Assembly: GCF_000959445.1 (NCBI RefSeq)
Contig: NZ_CP009631.1
Coordinates: 3,038,001 to 3,102,000, forward strand
Source of the DNA: Burkholderia vietnamiensis LMG 10929
GTDB taxonomy: Bacteria > Pseudomonadota > Gammaproteobacteria > Burkholderiales > Burkholderiaceae
DNA length: 64,000 nucleotides
Reading direction: 5' to 3'
Of the stretch, positions 44,697 to 54,328 are shown one piece after another. Position 1 is the stretch's first letter. Each line of letters starts with the position of its first letter. Position numbers and translations under genes: made by a program. Below the pieces are notes generated by a model that made no database searches, was not told where the DNA came from, and worked only from the letters and a program-made list of their open reading frames with translations.

Positions 44697-45409
44697 TTTG
44701 CCCAGCCTGACGTTGAGGGTGGCCTGACAGGCCGGCCCCGGCTGAATCGGGCAAGGCGCAAGCGCAAACCGCTATTTTACTTGCGCCGGGGGTCTGCTGC
44801 TCGCCCTTAACCAAAGAGATGCAGCAAGTTGCACGCACGGCGCCGCTCGTCGGCAAGGATCGCGCCCACAGGCGAATTCGGTCGGCAAGGCGCCGCGGTA
44901 ACGGAAAGTTGGTTGAAAAGAATTTGATCGGCAGCCCGACGGCGCGAAGTGCGTCCGCAGGCTGCCGGTTGCGAAAATTACGGCGTTGCGCCCGATTTGG
45001 CCCCGCGAAGCGTGCGGGGCTTGGCGACGTCAAACCAGGGAAGTACACCCCAGGCGGGAAAGTCGGGCTGGATTCGATACTCCCCGCTGCGGCCCAAGCC
45101 GCAGCATCTGCCGCCCGTCGGCGCGCGCGACGCATTGCGCGCGCCCCGTGGCAGTGCCCCGGCCTCAGGCTTAGCGCGCTTGTGCAGCGTGCGGTGTGTG
45201 GACGCCTGCTTTGAAGCCGTGTTCGCAGGTGCCCTATGGCCGCCGGCCCCATGTTTCGGGCCCAAGCGCCTCTTCAGGCAATTCTCCCCGCCATCCTTCC
45301 CGCTCCAGCGTGCTCGTGACAACACAACAAGGTGCGGCCTGCCGTCGTCCCCGCTCTCGCGACTGACAAAACCGCGAGGCGCCGGCAGTAGAGCCGCCTG
45401 GAGTCGTTC
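44697..45409 (+). other. Long 5' leader of rne
   Basis: These 713 bases carry no convincing gene. In E. coli the rne leader folds into hairpins cut by RNase E itself, giving feedback control. Here a clear hairpin is CTGCGG/CCGCAG near 45090-45107, and there are several GC-rich stems. Structure and function are inferred from the E. coli precedent. Confidence 0.6.
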
Positions 45410-48400
45410 ATGAAACGCATGCTGTTCAATGCGACGCAGCAGGAGGAGCTGCGCGTCGCCATCGTCGATGGGCAAAAGCTCATCGACATCGACATCGAGA
45501 CAGCCGGGCGCGAACAGCGCAAAGGCAATATCTACAAAGGTGTCGTCACCCGTATCGAGCCGTCGCTCGAAGCGTGCTTCGTCAACTACGGCGAAGACCG
45601 CCACGGCTTCCTGCCGTTCAAGGAAGTCGCCCGCCAGTACTTCAAGGAAGGCATCGACATGCGCTCCGCGCGCATCCAGGATGCGCTGCGCGAGGGCCAG
45701 GAGCTGATCGTCCAGGTCGAGAAGGAGGAGCGCGGCAACAAGGGCGCGGCGCTCACGACCTTCATCTCGCTCGCCGGCCGCTACCTGGTGCTGATGCCGA
45801 ACAACCCGCGCGGCGGCGGCGTGTCGCGCCGGATCGAAGGCGACGAGCGTCAGGAACTGCGCGAAACCATGGCGCAGCTGCAGATTCCGGACGGCATGAG
45901 CATGATCGCCCGTACCGCGGGCATCGGCCGCAGCGCCGAGGAACTGCAATGGGACCTGAACTACCTGCTGCAGCTGTGGCGCGCGATCGAAGCGGCGTCG
46001 CAAAGCGGTAACTCGGGTCAGCCGATGCTGATCTATCTGGAATCGAGCCTCGTGATCCGCGCGATCCGCGACTATTTCCAGCCCGATATCGGCGAAATCC
46101 TGATCGACACGACCGAGATCTACGATCAGGCCCGTGCGTTCATGGACATCGTGATGCCGGACAACGTGTCGAAGGTGAAGCGCTACCACGACGACGTGCC
46201 GCTGTTCTCGCGCTTCCAGATCGAGCACCAGATCGAAACGGCCTACTCGCGCACGGTGCCGCTGCCGTCGGGCGGCGCGATCGTGATCGACCACACCGAG
46301 GCGCTCGTCGCGATCGACGTGAACTCGGCGCGCGCCACCAAGGGCGCCGACATCGAGGAAACGGCGACGCGCACGAACCTGGAAGCCGCCGACGAAGTGG
46401 CCCGCCAGCTGCGCCTGCGCGACCTCGGTGGCCTGATCGTGATCGACTTCATCGACATGGAGTCGGCCAAGAGCCAGCGCGAAGTCGAGCAGCGCCTGAA
46501 AGACGCGCTCAAGCACGACCGTGCGCGCGTGCAGATGGGCAAGATCTCCCGCTTCGGCCTGATGGAGCTGTCGCGTCAGCGCCTGCGTCCGGCGCTGTCG
46601 GAAGGCAGCCACGTGACGTGCCCGCGTTGCAACGGCACGGGCCACATCCGCGACACCGAATCGTCCGCGCTGCAGGTGCTGCGGATCATTCAGGAAGAAG
46701 CGATGAAGGAAAACACCGCGGCGATCCACTGCCAGGTGCCGGTCGAAGTGACCGCCTTCCTGCTCAACGAAAAGCGTCAGGAAATCAACAAGATCGAGTC
46801 GCGCTTCAAGGTCGGCATCGTGCTGATCCCGAACAAGCACCTCGATACGCCGCACTACAAGCTCGAACGCCTGCGTCACGACGACGCGCGCCTCGACGAC
46901 CCGCGTGCGTCGTGGAAGATGGCCGAGGAAGCGGCGCGCGAGCTGGAGTCGGAAACCGGCTACAGCAAGCGCACGGCCGACGTGAAGCCGAAGCAGGAAG
47001 CGGCGGTCAAGGGCATCACGCCCGAACGTCCGGCGCCGAGCCCTGCAGCGCCGCGCCCGGCCGAGCCGGTCGCGGCCGCACCGGCGCCCGCCCCGGCTCC
47101 GGTCGCGCCGGCGAGCGGCGGCTTCATCGGCTGGCTGAAGGGCCTGTTCGGCATGGCGCCGGCGGCCGCACCGGCGCCCGCGCCGGTCGCACCGGCCCCG
47201 GTCAGCGAACCGGCTGCCCGTCCGGCCCGCGAGCGCACCGAGAAGTCGGAGCAGCGCGGCGGCGATCGCAACCGTAACCGTCGTGGCGGCCCGCAGGCTC
47301 AGGGCGGACGCGACCAGGCAGCGGCAGGCCGCGGCCCGCGCCTCGAGCGCGAAGGCAAGGAAGCGCGCGAGCCGCGTGAACCGCGCGAAGGTCGTGAACC
47401 GCGCGAGGCTCGCGAGCCGCGTGAAGGCCGCGAACCGCGCGAGAACCGCGAAGGTCGTGAGGGCCGCGAAGGTCGCGAAGGCCGAGGCCCGCGCGAAGGT
47501 CGCGAGCCGCGTGAAAACCGCGAGGCACGCGAGGCCCGCGAGCCCCGTGAACCGCGCGAGCGCGCCGAGCAGCTGGAAGCCGGCGACGCAGCCGGGCGCG
47601 GCGAGCGCCAGGAACGCGGCGAACGTCGCGAGCGTGGTGAACGCGGCGAGCGCGGTGAGCGCCGTAAGCCGACCCAACACGCGGCGACGCTCGAGACGGT
47701 CAACCGTGGCGAGAACCATCCGGACGAGGAAGCCGACCAGGCCGCCGCAGTTGCGCTGCCCGGCGCAGATGCCGCAGCCGACGCGGAAGCCAGTGGCGAG
47801 GAACGTCGTCGCCGCCGCCGCGGCCGCCGTGGCGGTCGTCGCGAGCGCGAGGAAGAAGGCGCAGTCGCTGAGCACGGCGTCGGCGATGAAGCCGCCGTGC
47901 AGGAAGTAGCGACCGAGTCGAGCGCAGCAGCACCGGCTCATACGGCCGCAGCGACTGCACCGGCCGCCGTGGCTGCCGTCGCGGCAGCAGGCGCCGTCGT
48001 GGCCGAAACCGCGGTCGAGCAGCACGCAGAAGCGGCCGCACCGGCCGCAGTCGAGCCGCAACCGGCACCGGTACGCGTCGAAGCGACGCCGGTCGCGCCG
48101 CTGGAGCCGGCCGTCGCCGCTCCGGCAGCCGCAACGGCATCGGTCGCCCCGGCCGCCGCTGTGGAAGCAGGCCCGGCGCCGGTCGCGGTTTCGCCGACCG
48201 ACGCATTCGAAGTGCCGGCCGAGCCGGCTGCCGTCGAAGCGCCGCAGTCCGCGCCCGTCGAGCAAGCCGCGCCGGCAGCAATCGCCCCGGCACCGGTCGT
48301 CGCAGTCGAAGCCGCACCGGCCCCGGCCGAACCGGCTCGCGTCGAAGCGGCACCGGTCGAAGCTGCTCGTGTCGAAGCTGCCCCGGTCGAAGCCGTTGCA

Positions 48401-48634
48401 GCGCCGGCACCCGCGACGCCGGCTCCTGCGGCTGCTGCGCCCGTTTCGGCCGGCCTCGAGGTCGTACTGGAACAGGCCGGTCTGGTGTGGGTGAACACCG
48501 ACGCCGACAAGTTCCGCGCCGCCCAGGAAGCCGCATCGCGCCTGCCGCGCCCGGCCCGCGTGCCGCGGGAACGCAAGCCGCTGCCGCCGGCCGATTCGAC
48601 CCCGATGCAGCAGGTCGAGACGTCGCAGCGTTAA
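45410..48634 (+). CDS. rne: Ribonuclease E
   Basis: This 1074-residue endoribonuclease organises the RNA degradosome. The catalytic half is collinear with E. coli: an S1 domain (about 38-120), the Mg-binding Asp303 (VAIDVNSAR) and Asp346 (VIDFIDME), and the zinc link Cys404/Cys407 (CPRC). After about residue 540 the tail differs: a Pro/Ala linker with GFIGWLKGLFGM, an Arg/Glu/Gly-Pro repeat (about 645-722), a basic RRRRRGRRGGRRERE cluster, and a long Ala/Pro-rich end. GFIGWLKGLFGM may be an amphipathic membrane anchor. A terminator follows 17 bases after the stop. Confidence 0.97.
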   Translation: MKRMLFNATQQEELRVAIVDGQKLIDIDIETAGREQRKGNIYKGVVTRIEPSLEACFVNYGEDRHGFLPFKEVARQYFKEGIDMRSARIQDALREGQELIVQVEKEERGNKGAALTTFISLAGRYLVLMPNNPRGGGVSRRIEGDERQELRETMAQLQIPDGMSMIARTAGIGRSAEELQWDLNYLLQLWRAIEAASQSGNSGQPMLIYLESSLVIRAIRDYFQPDIGEILIDTTEIYDQARAFMDIVMPDNVSKVKRYHDDVPLFSRFQIEHQIETAYSRTVPLPSGGAIVIDHTEALVAIDVNSARATKGADIEETATRTNLEAADEVARQLRLRDLGGLIVIDFIDMESAKSQREVEQRLKDALKHDRARVQMGKISRFGLMELSRQRLRPALSEGSHVTCPRCNGTGHIRDTESSALQVLRIIQEEAMKENTAAIHCQVPVEVTAFLLNEKRQEINKIESRFKVGIVLIPNKHLDTPHYKLERLRHDDARLDDPRASWKMAEEAARELESETGYSKRTADVKPKQEAAVKGITPERPAPSPAAPRPAEPVAAAPAPAPAPVAPASGGFIGWLKGLFGMAPAAAPAPAPVAPAPVSEPAARPARERTEKSEQRGGDRNRNRRGGPQAQGGRDQAAAGRGPRLEREGKEAREPREPREGREPREAREPREGREPRENREGREGREGREGRGPREGREPRENREAREAREPREPRERAEQLEAGDAAGRGERQERGERRERGERGERGERRKPTQHAATLETVNRGENHPDEEADQAAAVALPGADAAADAEASGEERRRRRRGRRGGRREREEEGAVAEHGVGDEAAVQEVATESSAAAPAHTAAATAPAAVAAVAAAGAVVAETAVEQHAEAAAPAAVEPQPAPVRVEATPVAPLEPAVAAPAAATASVAPAAAVEAGPAPVAVSPTDAFEVPAEPAAVEAPQSAPVEQAAPAAIAPAPVVAVEAAPAPAEPARVEAAPVEAARVEAAPVEAVAAPAPATPAPAAAAPVSAGLEVVLEQAGLVWVNTDADKFRAAQEAASRLPRPARVPRERKPLPPADSTPMQQVETSQR
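47346..47574 (+). repeat. Arg-Glu repeat region inside rne
   Basis: About 75 codons alternate REPREGREP, REAREP and RENREG with strong codon repetition. The DNA is a degenerate tandem repeat with a period near 9-18 bases. Such stretches usually vary in length between strains and bind RNA or partner proteins. Confidence 0.85.
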
Positions 48635-48650
48635 GCGCGTCGCAGCCCGA

Positions 48651-48683
48651 GAAAGCCCGCTTCGGCGGGCTTTTTCTTTTTCG
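48651..48683 (+). terminator. Terminator of rne
   Basis: AAAGCCCGC and GCGGGCTTT pair around a TTCG tetraloop and are followed by TTCTTTTTC, directly after rne. Confidence 0.92.
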
Positions 48684-48759
48684 TACCACGGGTTTGCGCT
48701 CACCAGCCCGAAACACCGCTTGCGGCTAGAATACAAGCCCGGCTCGCACTTCTTTAGAT

Positions 48760-49872
48760 ATGTCCCGACGCATCATTCCCCTCGCCGACGTCAGCGCGAT
48801 GCCCGATATCTCCGGCGTCGCGCACATGCCCGACGGCGCGCTGACCGACAGGTTCGCCAGGCCGCTGCGCGACCTGCGCATCTCGGTGACGGACCGCTGC
48901 AACTTCCGGTGCGTCTACTGCATGCCGCGCGACGTGTTCGACAAGGACTACCCGTTCCTGCCGCACAGCGCGCTGCTCACGCACGAAGAGATCGAGCGCG
49001 TGGCGCGGCTGTTCGTCGCACACGGCGTCGAGAAGATCCGGATCACCGGCGGCGAGCCGCTGCTGCGCAAGAACCTCGAATTCCTGATCGAACGCCTCGC
49101 GCGCCTCACCACGCACGACGGCCGCCCGCTCGACGTCACGCTGACCACCAACGGCTCGCTGCTCGCGCGCAAGGCGCGCGCGCTGAAGGATGCCGGCCTC
49201 ACGCGCGTGACGGTCAGCCTCGACGCGCTCGACGACGCGCTGTTCAAGCGCATGAACGACGCCGACTTCGCCAGCGCCGACGTGCTCGACGGCATCTTCG
49301 CCGCCCAGGCCGTGGGCCTCGCGCCGGTCAAGGTCAACATGGTCGTGAAGCGCGGCACCAACGACACGGAGATCGTGCCGATGGCCGAGCGTTTTCGCGG
49401 CACCGGCGTGATCCTGCGCTTCATCGAATACATGGACGTCGGCACGTCGAACGGCTGGAACATGACCGAAGTGCTGCCGTCGGCGGAGGTGGTCGCGCGC
49501 ATCGCCGAGCACTTTCCGCTCGTGCCGCTCGAGCCTCACACGGCCGCCGAGACGGCGCAGCGCTGGGGCTATGCGGACGGCCGCGGCGAGATCGGCGTGA
49601 TCTCCAGCGTCACGCAGGCCTTCTGCGGCGACTGCACGCGCGCGCGGCTGTCGACCGAAGGCAAGCTGTACCTGTGCCTGTTCGCATCGAGCGGCCACGA
49701 CCTGCGCGCGCTGGTGCGCGGCGGCGCGAGCGACGCGGAGATCGCGACTGCGATCGCCCGCATCTGGCAGGCCCGCACCGACCGCTATTCGCAGCTGCGC
49801 GGCAGCGCCGCCGGCAGCGCCGCGCCCGACAGCGCGGGCAAGCGCGTCGAAATGTCGTACATCGGCGGCTGA
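48760..49872 (+). CDS. moaA: GTP 3',8-cyclase MoaA (molybdenum cofactor)
   Basis: This 370-residue radical-SAM enzyme starts molybdopterin synthesis by converting GTP to 3',8-cH2GTP. The SAM-cluster motif C-x3-C-x2-C is at CNFRCVYC (about residue 47). The second cluster is held by [11 protein letters not shown] and a later Cys in LYLCLFAS. The C-terminal GG of the family is present (YIGG). The first 25 residues are an extension before the core. mobA follows 28 bases later and moeA after that, so Moco genes are grouped here. Confidence 0.97.
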   Translation: MSRRIIPLADVSAMPDISGVAHMPDGALTDRFARPLRDLRISVTDRCNFRCVYCMPRDVFDKDYPFLPHSALLTHEEIERVARLFVAHGVEKIRITGGEPLLRKNLEFLIERLARLTTHDGRPLDVTLTTNGSLLARKARALKDAGLTRVTVSLDALDDALFKRMNDADFASADVLDGIFAAQAVGLAPVKVNMVVKRGTNDTEIVPMAERFRGTGVILRFIEYMDVGTSNGWNMTEVLPSAEVVARIAEHFPLVPLEPHTAAETAQRWGYADGRGEIGVISSVTQAFCGDCTRARLSTEGKLYLCLFASSGHDLRALVRGGASDAEIATAIARIWQARTDRYSQLRGSAAGSAAPDSAGKRVEMSYIGG

Positions 49873-49900
49873 CGCGCCGCGCCCCGCCTCCCCCGTCACG

Positions 49901-50518
49901 ATGCCCGCTTCCGTCACGCCTTCGATCACCGGCCTGCTGCTCGCCGGCGGACGCGCGACGCGCATGGACGGGGCCGACAAGGGCCTCCAGCTGCTCGACG
50001 GCACGCCGCTCGCCTTGCACGTGCTGCGCCGGCTCGCCGGCCAGGTCGACGAGATGGTGATCAGCGCGAATCGCAACGCCGCTCGCTATGCCGAACTCGG
50101 CGCGCCGTTCGGAGCGCGCGTCGTGCCGGACGAAACCCCGGACTTCGCGGGCCCGCTCGCCGGGCTGCTCGCCGGCATGCGCGCGGCGCGCGCGCCGCTC
50201 GTCGTCTGTGCGCCATGCGATACGCCCTACCTGCCGACCGACCTCGTCGCGCGACTGCACGCAGCCTTCGACGCGCATCGGGCCGACATCGCGATGGCCG
50301 TGACCGTCGACGCCCAGCACGCGCGCTCGCCGCAGCCGACCTTCGCGCTGCTGCGCACGTCGCTCGCCGACGACCTCGCCGCCGCGCTCGCAGCCGGCGA
50401 GCGCAAGGTGCGTGCGTGGTACGCACGCCACAAGACGGTCGAAGTCGAGTTTCGCGACGAGCGTGCGTTTTACAATGCCAACTCCTGGCAGGAACTCGCC
50501 GCGCTGGCCCGCCGCTGA
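49901..50518 (+). CDS. mobA: Molybdenum cofactor guanylyltransferase MobA
   Basis: This 205-residue enzyme links GMP to Mo-molybdopterin to make the guanine dinucleotide cofactor used by DMSO-reductase-type enzymes such as nitrate reductase. The GTP-binding loop is GLLLAGGRATRMDGADKGLQ, and PFGARVVPDETPDFAGPLAG and CAPCDTPYLP follow. It lies between moaA and moeA with short gaps. Confidence 0.95.
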   Translation: MPASVTPSITGLLLAGGRATRMDGADKGLQLLDGTPLALHVLRRLAGQVDEMVISANRNAARYAELGAPFGARVVPDETPDFAGPLAGLLAGMRAARAPLVVCAPCDTPYLPTDLVARLHAAFDAHRADIAMAVTVDAQHARSPQPTFALLRTSLADDLAAALAAGERKVRAWYARHKTVEVEFRDERAFYNANSWQELAALARR

Positions 50519-50623
50519 CGGCATCGGCCGCGTTTTCCGCCCGCCGCATGCGCGTCCGCGCTCAGGCGCTCCTTTCGCGCCACCGGCCACGAACCCGATA
50601 CGCCTTGCGGCGCAGTCCGACCG

Positions 50624-51928
50624 ATGATCACGCAACCCTCGTCCGCCTCCCCACCCGCACCCGCTTCCGCTGCTCCGCTGTCGCTCGCCGATGCGCAGGC
50701 GCTCGCGTGCCGCTTCGCGGTGCCGGTCGACGCGTGCGACATCGTGTCGCTACACGATGCGCTCGACCGCGTGCTCGCGGCCGACGTGAACGCGCCGTTC
50801 GACATTCCCGCTTACGACAATTCCGCGATGGACGGCTATGCGTTCGACGGCGGCGCGAGCATGGCCGCCGCATCGGCCGCATCGGCCGAGATCGCGCTGA
50901 CGGTCGCCGGCACGGCGCTCGCCGGCCATCCGTTCGACGGCGTCGTCGCACCCGGCGCCTGCATCCGCATCATGACCGGCGCGCCGATGCCGGCCGGCTG
51001 CGACACCGTCATTCCGCAGGAACGCGTGCGCGTGGCGGGCGACGTCGTCCGCTTCGCCGCGCACGACGTCGCGCGCGGCGCGAATTGCCGCAAGGCCGGC
51101 GAGGATCTCGCGCGCGGCGCATGCGCGCTGGCCGCCGGCCGCATCCTGCGTCCGTCCGATCTCGGCCTGCTCGCGTCGTTCGGGCTGCGCGAGGTCACGG
51201 TGCGCCGCCGCGTGCGGGTCGCCGTGTTCTCGACCGGCGACGAGCTGCGCGAACCGGGCCAGCCGCGCGCGGACGGCACGCTGTACGACAGCAACCGCGC
51301 CATGCTGGTCGCGATGCTCGAACGGCTGCACCTCGACGCGCTCGATCTCGGCATCGTTCGCGACGATCCGGCGGCGCTCGAACGCGCGCTGCGCGATGCG
51401 GTCGCCGCAGGCGCCGACGCGGTGATCACGTCGGGCGGCGTATCGGTCGGCGAAGCGGACTTCACGCGGGACGTGATGACGCGGCTCGGCGACGTGACGT
51501 TCGCGAGCCTCGCACTGCGGCCCGGCCGGCCGCTCGCGTGCGGCACGCTCGCACGCGCCGCCGGCGATGCCGGCCATACGCTGTTCTTCGGGCTGCCCGG
51601 CAACCCGGTCGCGTCCGCCGTGACGTTCTACGCGATCGTGCGCCCGGCGCTGCTCGCGCTGGCCGGCGCGCAGACACCGCCGCCGGCGATGTACGCCGCA
51701 TTCAGCACGCAGCGGCTGAACAAGCGGCCGGGCCGCACCGAATACCTGCGCGCCATCGCGACGCGTGCGGCCGACGGCCGCTGGCACGTCGCACCGGCCG
51801 GCTCGCAAAGCTCCGCATCGCTGAGCGGCCTCGCGGCCGCGAACTGTTTCATCGTCCTGGGCCACGACTGCGCGGCGGTCGACGCGGGCGCCCCGGTCGA
51901 CATCCTGCCGCTCGACGGCCTGATCTGA
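50624..51928 (+). CDS. moeA: Molybdopterin molybdenumtransferase MoeA
   Basis: This 434-residue enzyme inserts molybdate into adenylylated molybdopterin. Landmarks are DIPAYDNSAMDGYAF, RIMTGAPMPAGCDTVIPQE, FSTGDELREPGQ and ITSGGVSVGEADF, with the closing FGLPGNPVASAVTFY. An N-terminal Ala/Ser/Pro stretch of about 20 residues precedes the domain. A 105-base gap separates it from mobA; no terminator is seen, so co-transcription is possible. Confidence 0.96.
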   Translation: MITQPSSASPPAPASAAPLSLADAQALACRFAVPVDACDIVSLHDALDRVLAADVNAPFDIPAYDNSAMDGYAFDGGASMAAASAASAEIALTVAGTALAGHPFDGVVAPGACIRIMTGAPMPAGCDTVIPQERVRVAGDVVRFAAHDVARGANCRKAGEDLARGACALAAGRILRPSDLGLLASFGLREVTVRRRVRVAVFSTGDELREPGQPRADGTLYDSNRAMLVAMLERLHLDALDLGIVRDDPAALERALRDAVAAGADAVITSGGVSVGEADFTRDVMTRLGDVTFASLALRPGRPLACGTLARAAGDAGHTLFFGLPGNPVASAVTFYAIVRPALLALAGAQTPPPAMYAAFSTQRLNKRPGRTEYLRAIATRAADGRWHVAPAGSQSSASLSGLAAANCFIVLGHDCAAVDAGAPVDILPLDGLI

Positions 51929-51965
51929 ATTCCAATCGGTATATCTCTACGGGGGCAATCCACAC

Positions 51966-52241
51966 ATGAAGAAACAAATCTCGTCGATCGCCGCGGGGCA
52001 GACCGCGAAGGCGCTGATCCTCGTCTACCTGACGTTCAGCGTGCCGATCGTGCTGCTCGGCATCCTGGTCGCATACATCCGCTACGGGATGGTCGAGCTC
52101 AGCACGATCCTCAGCGCGCTGCTGCTGAACGCGATCCTCGGCTTCGTGCTGCTGTGGATCGCATGCCACGCGTACAACTGGGTCGCGTCGCGTTTCGGCG
52201 GCATCGAGATCGTGCTGTCCGACCCGCCGGAGGAAGCGTGA
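51966..52241 (+). CDS. Small two-helix membrane protein, unknown
   Basis: I do not recognise this 91-residue protein. It has two clear membrane helices (about 15-37 and 46-69), a short basic N-terminus, and a soluble tail (SRFGGIEIVLSDPPEEA). A membrane hairpin with both ends in the cytosol is likely. Its stop overlaps the GTG of the following acetyltransferase (GTGA), so the two are coupled. It follows moeA by 37 bases and may share its transcript. Codon use is like the core genome. Confidence 0.75.
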   Translation: MKKQISSIAAGQTAKALILVYLTFSVPIVLLGILVAYIRYGMVELSTILSALLLNAILGFVLLWIACHAYNWVASRFGGIEIVLSDPPEEA

Positions 52242-52723
52242 GCGGCGCAGCGGCGATCCGCCCGGCAGAAGCGCGCGATGTCGGCGCGATCGTCGCGCTG
52301 ATGCGCGAGCTCGCCGAGTTCGAGAAGCTCACGCACCTGTTCGTCGCGACCGAGGCCGATCTGGCCGACGCGCTGTTCGGCGAACGGCCGGCCGCCGAGG
52401 CGCTGGTCGCCGAACTGGACGGCGCGATCGTCGCGTATGCGCTGTTCTTCCACAACTATTCGACGTTCGTCGGCCGTCGCGGCCTGTATCTCGAGGATCT
52501 GTACGTGCAGCCGGCGCAACGCGGCACGGGGCTCGGCACCGCGCTGTTGCGGCACCTCGCCGCGCTCGCCGTCGAGCGCCGCTGCGCGCGCTTCGAATGG
52601 TCGGTACTCGACTGGAACCGCCCCGCGATCGACTTCTACGAGAAGATGGGCGCGACCGTGCTGCCCGACTGGCGCATCGTGCGCATGACCGGCGACGCGC
52701 TTCACGCGCTCGCCGCACGCTGA
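52238..52723 (+). CDS. GNAT family N-acetyltransferase
   Basis: This 161-residue protein is a GNAT enzyme of the diamine/thialysine-like type. The pattern includes AIVALMRELAEFEKLTH, FHNYSTFVGRRGLYLEDLYV, the acetyl-CoA loop QRGTGLGTALL and WNRPAIDFYEKMGA, closely following spermidine/thialysine acetyltransferases. The start is a GTG at 52238 overlapping the stop of the preceding gene, with AGGAAG before it; a longer frame upstream reads through that gene. The substrate is a guess from motif pattern. Confidence 0.88.
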   Translation: MSGAAAIRPAEARDVGAIVALMRELAEFEKLTHLFVATEADLADALFGERPAAEALVAELDGAIVAYALFFHNYSTFVGRRGLYLEDLYVQPAQRGTGLGTALLRHLAALAVERRCARFEWSVLDWNRPAIDFYEKMGATVLPDWRIVRMTGDALHALAAR

Positions 52724-52778
52724 ACGCGCAGCGATAGCCGCCACGCAGCCACGCGCGCCATCGCTGCCGCAAAAAGAA

Positions 52779-52800
52779 GACGGGCGCCACGGCGCCCGTC
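52779..52800. terminator. Hairpin between convergent GNAT and rmuC genes
   Basis: GACGGGCGC and GCGCCCGTC form a strong stem with a short loop, preceded by AAAAAGAA (T-rich on the minus strand). It lies between convergent genes and suits rmuC termination best. Confidence 0.75.
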
Positions 52801-52852
52801 GTTCGTTTCAGCCCGCTTCAACCCGCTTCAGCCGCGCGCGTGGGGCTTCGCT

Positions 52853-54328
52853 CTACGCATCGTCGGCATCGGCGCCGTCGGCGGCCTGCGCGCCGAGCAG
52901 GCCAGCGGCCGTCTCATCGGGCAACGCCTCGACCTGCTTCAGCTTGCGGCCCATCACGCGCGTGCGCTGCTCGGCCGCCTCGATCGAGCGCGTGACCGTT
53001 TCGAGCTGCGCCTTCGTGCGCGCGAGCACATCGCCGAACTTGCCGAACTCGCTCTTCACCGCGCCGAGCACCTGCCACACCTCGCTCGAACGCTGCTCGA
53101 TCGCGAGCGTGCGGAACCCCATCTGCAGGCTGTTGAGCAGCGCCGTCAACGTCGTCGGCCCGGCCACCGTCACGCGGTAGTCGCGCTGCAGCAGGTCGGT
53201 CAGCCCCGGCCGGCGCAGGATCTCCGCATAGAGCCCCTCGGTCGGCAGGAACAGCAGCGCGAAATCGGTGGTGTGCGGCGGTGCGACGTATTTCTCGGCA
53301 ATCGTGCGCGCTTCCATCCGCACCCGCGCTTCGAGCGCACGCCCCGCTTCTTCGACGGCCGCCGCATCGGCGCGCTCCTGCGCGTCGATCAGCCGCTCGT
53401 AGTCCTCGCGCGGGAATTTCGCGTCGATCGGCAGCCATACCGGCGCCGCATCGCGCGTGCCGGCGTCGCGGCCGGGCAGCCGGATCGCGAATTCGACGCG
53501 TTCGCTGCTCTTCGGCACGGTCGCGACGTTCTTCGCGTACTGGTCGGGCGTGAGCATCTGCTCGAGCAACGCCTCGAGCTGCACCTCGCCCCACGTGCCG
53601 CGCGTCTTCACGTTGGTCAGCACCTTCTTCAGGTCGCCGACGCCGGCCGCCAGCGTCTGCATTTCGCCGAGCCCGCGGTGCACCTGCTCGAGACGGTCCG
53701 AGACGAGCTTGAACGATTCGCCGAGCCGCTGTTCGAGCGTCGCATGCAACTTCTCGTCGACGGTGCGGCGCATCTCCTCGAGCTTCGCCGCGTTGTTCGT
53801 CTCGATTTCCTTCAGCCGCTGCTCGAGCGTCGCGCGCACTTCGCCGATCCGGCGGTCGTTGGCCTCGGTCAGTTGCGTGAGCTGCCGGTTCAGCGTGTCG
53901 CCGAACAGCCGCAGCGCGACCGTCTGCTCCTCGCGCGCCTGCTGCGCCTGGCGCTGCACGCTTTCGCGCATCGCGTCGAACTGCTGCGCGTTGCCGGCGA
54001 CGAGCTTAGCGAGCTGTTGCGCGAAGCCGTCGATCTGGTTGTTCTGCACGGTCGCGATGCTCGTGAGCTGCGTCGCGAGCGTCTGCTGCAGCTGCGAGAA
54101 ACTGCCGGCCAGCTCGGTGCGCGAGCCGCGCGCGTTGTCGACGATCTCGCCGCGCAGCTCGCGTTCGAGCCGCTCGATTGCGAGCGCCTGCGCATGCGCG
54201 GCGTCCTCGATCTGATCGCCGAGCACGACCGCATCGTCGCGGCCGCCGCCGCGCAGCATCGCGAACACCGCCACCGACAGCGCGACGGCCAGCACGACGA
54301 TCGCCGCCAACAACAACGTCGTGGTCAT
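52853..54328 (-). CDS. rmuC: DNA recombination protein RmuC
   Basis: This 491-residue protein limits recombination between inverted repeats and is a predicted nuclease. One N-terminal membrane helix (about 4-25) is followed by a long coiled coil (about 40-220) and the RmuC nuclease-like domain (about 225-430) with GTWGEVQLEALLEQMLTP, LPIDAKFPREDYERL and FLPTEGLYAEILRRPGL. It is coupled to the preceding hydroxyacid dehydrogenase (ATGA overlap). Confidence 0.95.
   Translation of the reverse strand: MTTTLLLAAIVVLAVALSVAVFAMLRGGGRDDAVVLGDQIEDAAHAQALAIERLERELRGEIVDNARGSRTELAGSFSQLQQTLATQLTSIATVQNNQIDGFAQQLAKLVAGNAQQFDAMRESVQRQAQQAREEQTVALRLFGDTLNRQLTQLTEANDRRIGEVRATLEQRLKEIETNNAAKLEEMRRTVDEKLHATLEQRLGESFKLVSDRLEQVHRGLGEMQTLAAGVGDLKKVLTNVKTRGTWGEVQLEALLEQMLTPDQYAKNVATVPKSSERVEFAIRLPGRDAGTRDAAPVWLPIDAKFPREDYERLIDAQERADAAAVEEAGRALEARVRMEARTIAEKYVAPPHTTDFALLFLPTEGLYAEILRRPGLTDLLQRDYRVTVAGPTTLTALLNSLQMGFRTLAIEQRSSEVWQVLGAVKSEFGKFGDVLARTKAQLETVTRSIEAAEQRTRVMGRKLKQVEALPDETAAGLLGAQAADGADADDA

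Noticed and set aside
47346..47574. Repeated short DNA units resembling an array
   Set aside because: They are in-frame Arg-Glu codon repeats within rne, without spacers of constant length, so not a CRISPR array. No CRISPR array was seen anywhere in the window.
44978..48736. A 1252-codon open frame antisense to rne
   Set aside because: It mirrors the GC-rich codon bias and repeats of rne. Its translation is low complexity without any domain, and the sense strand encodes a fully conserved RNase E.
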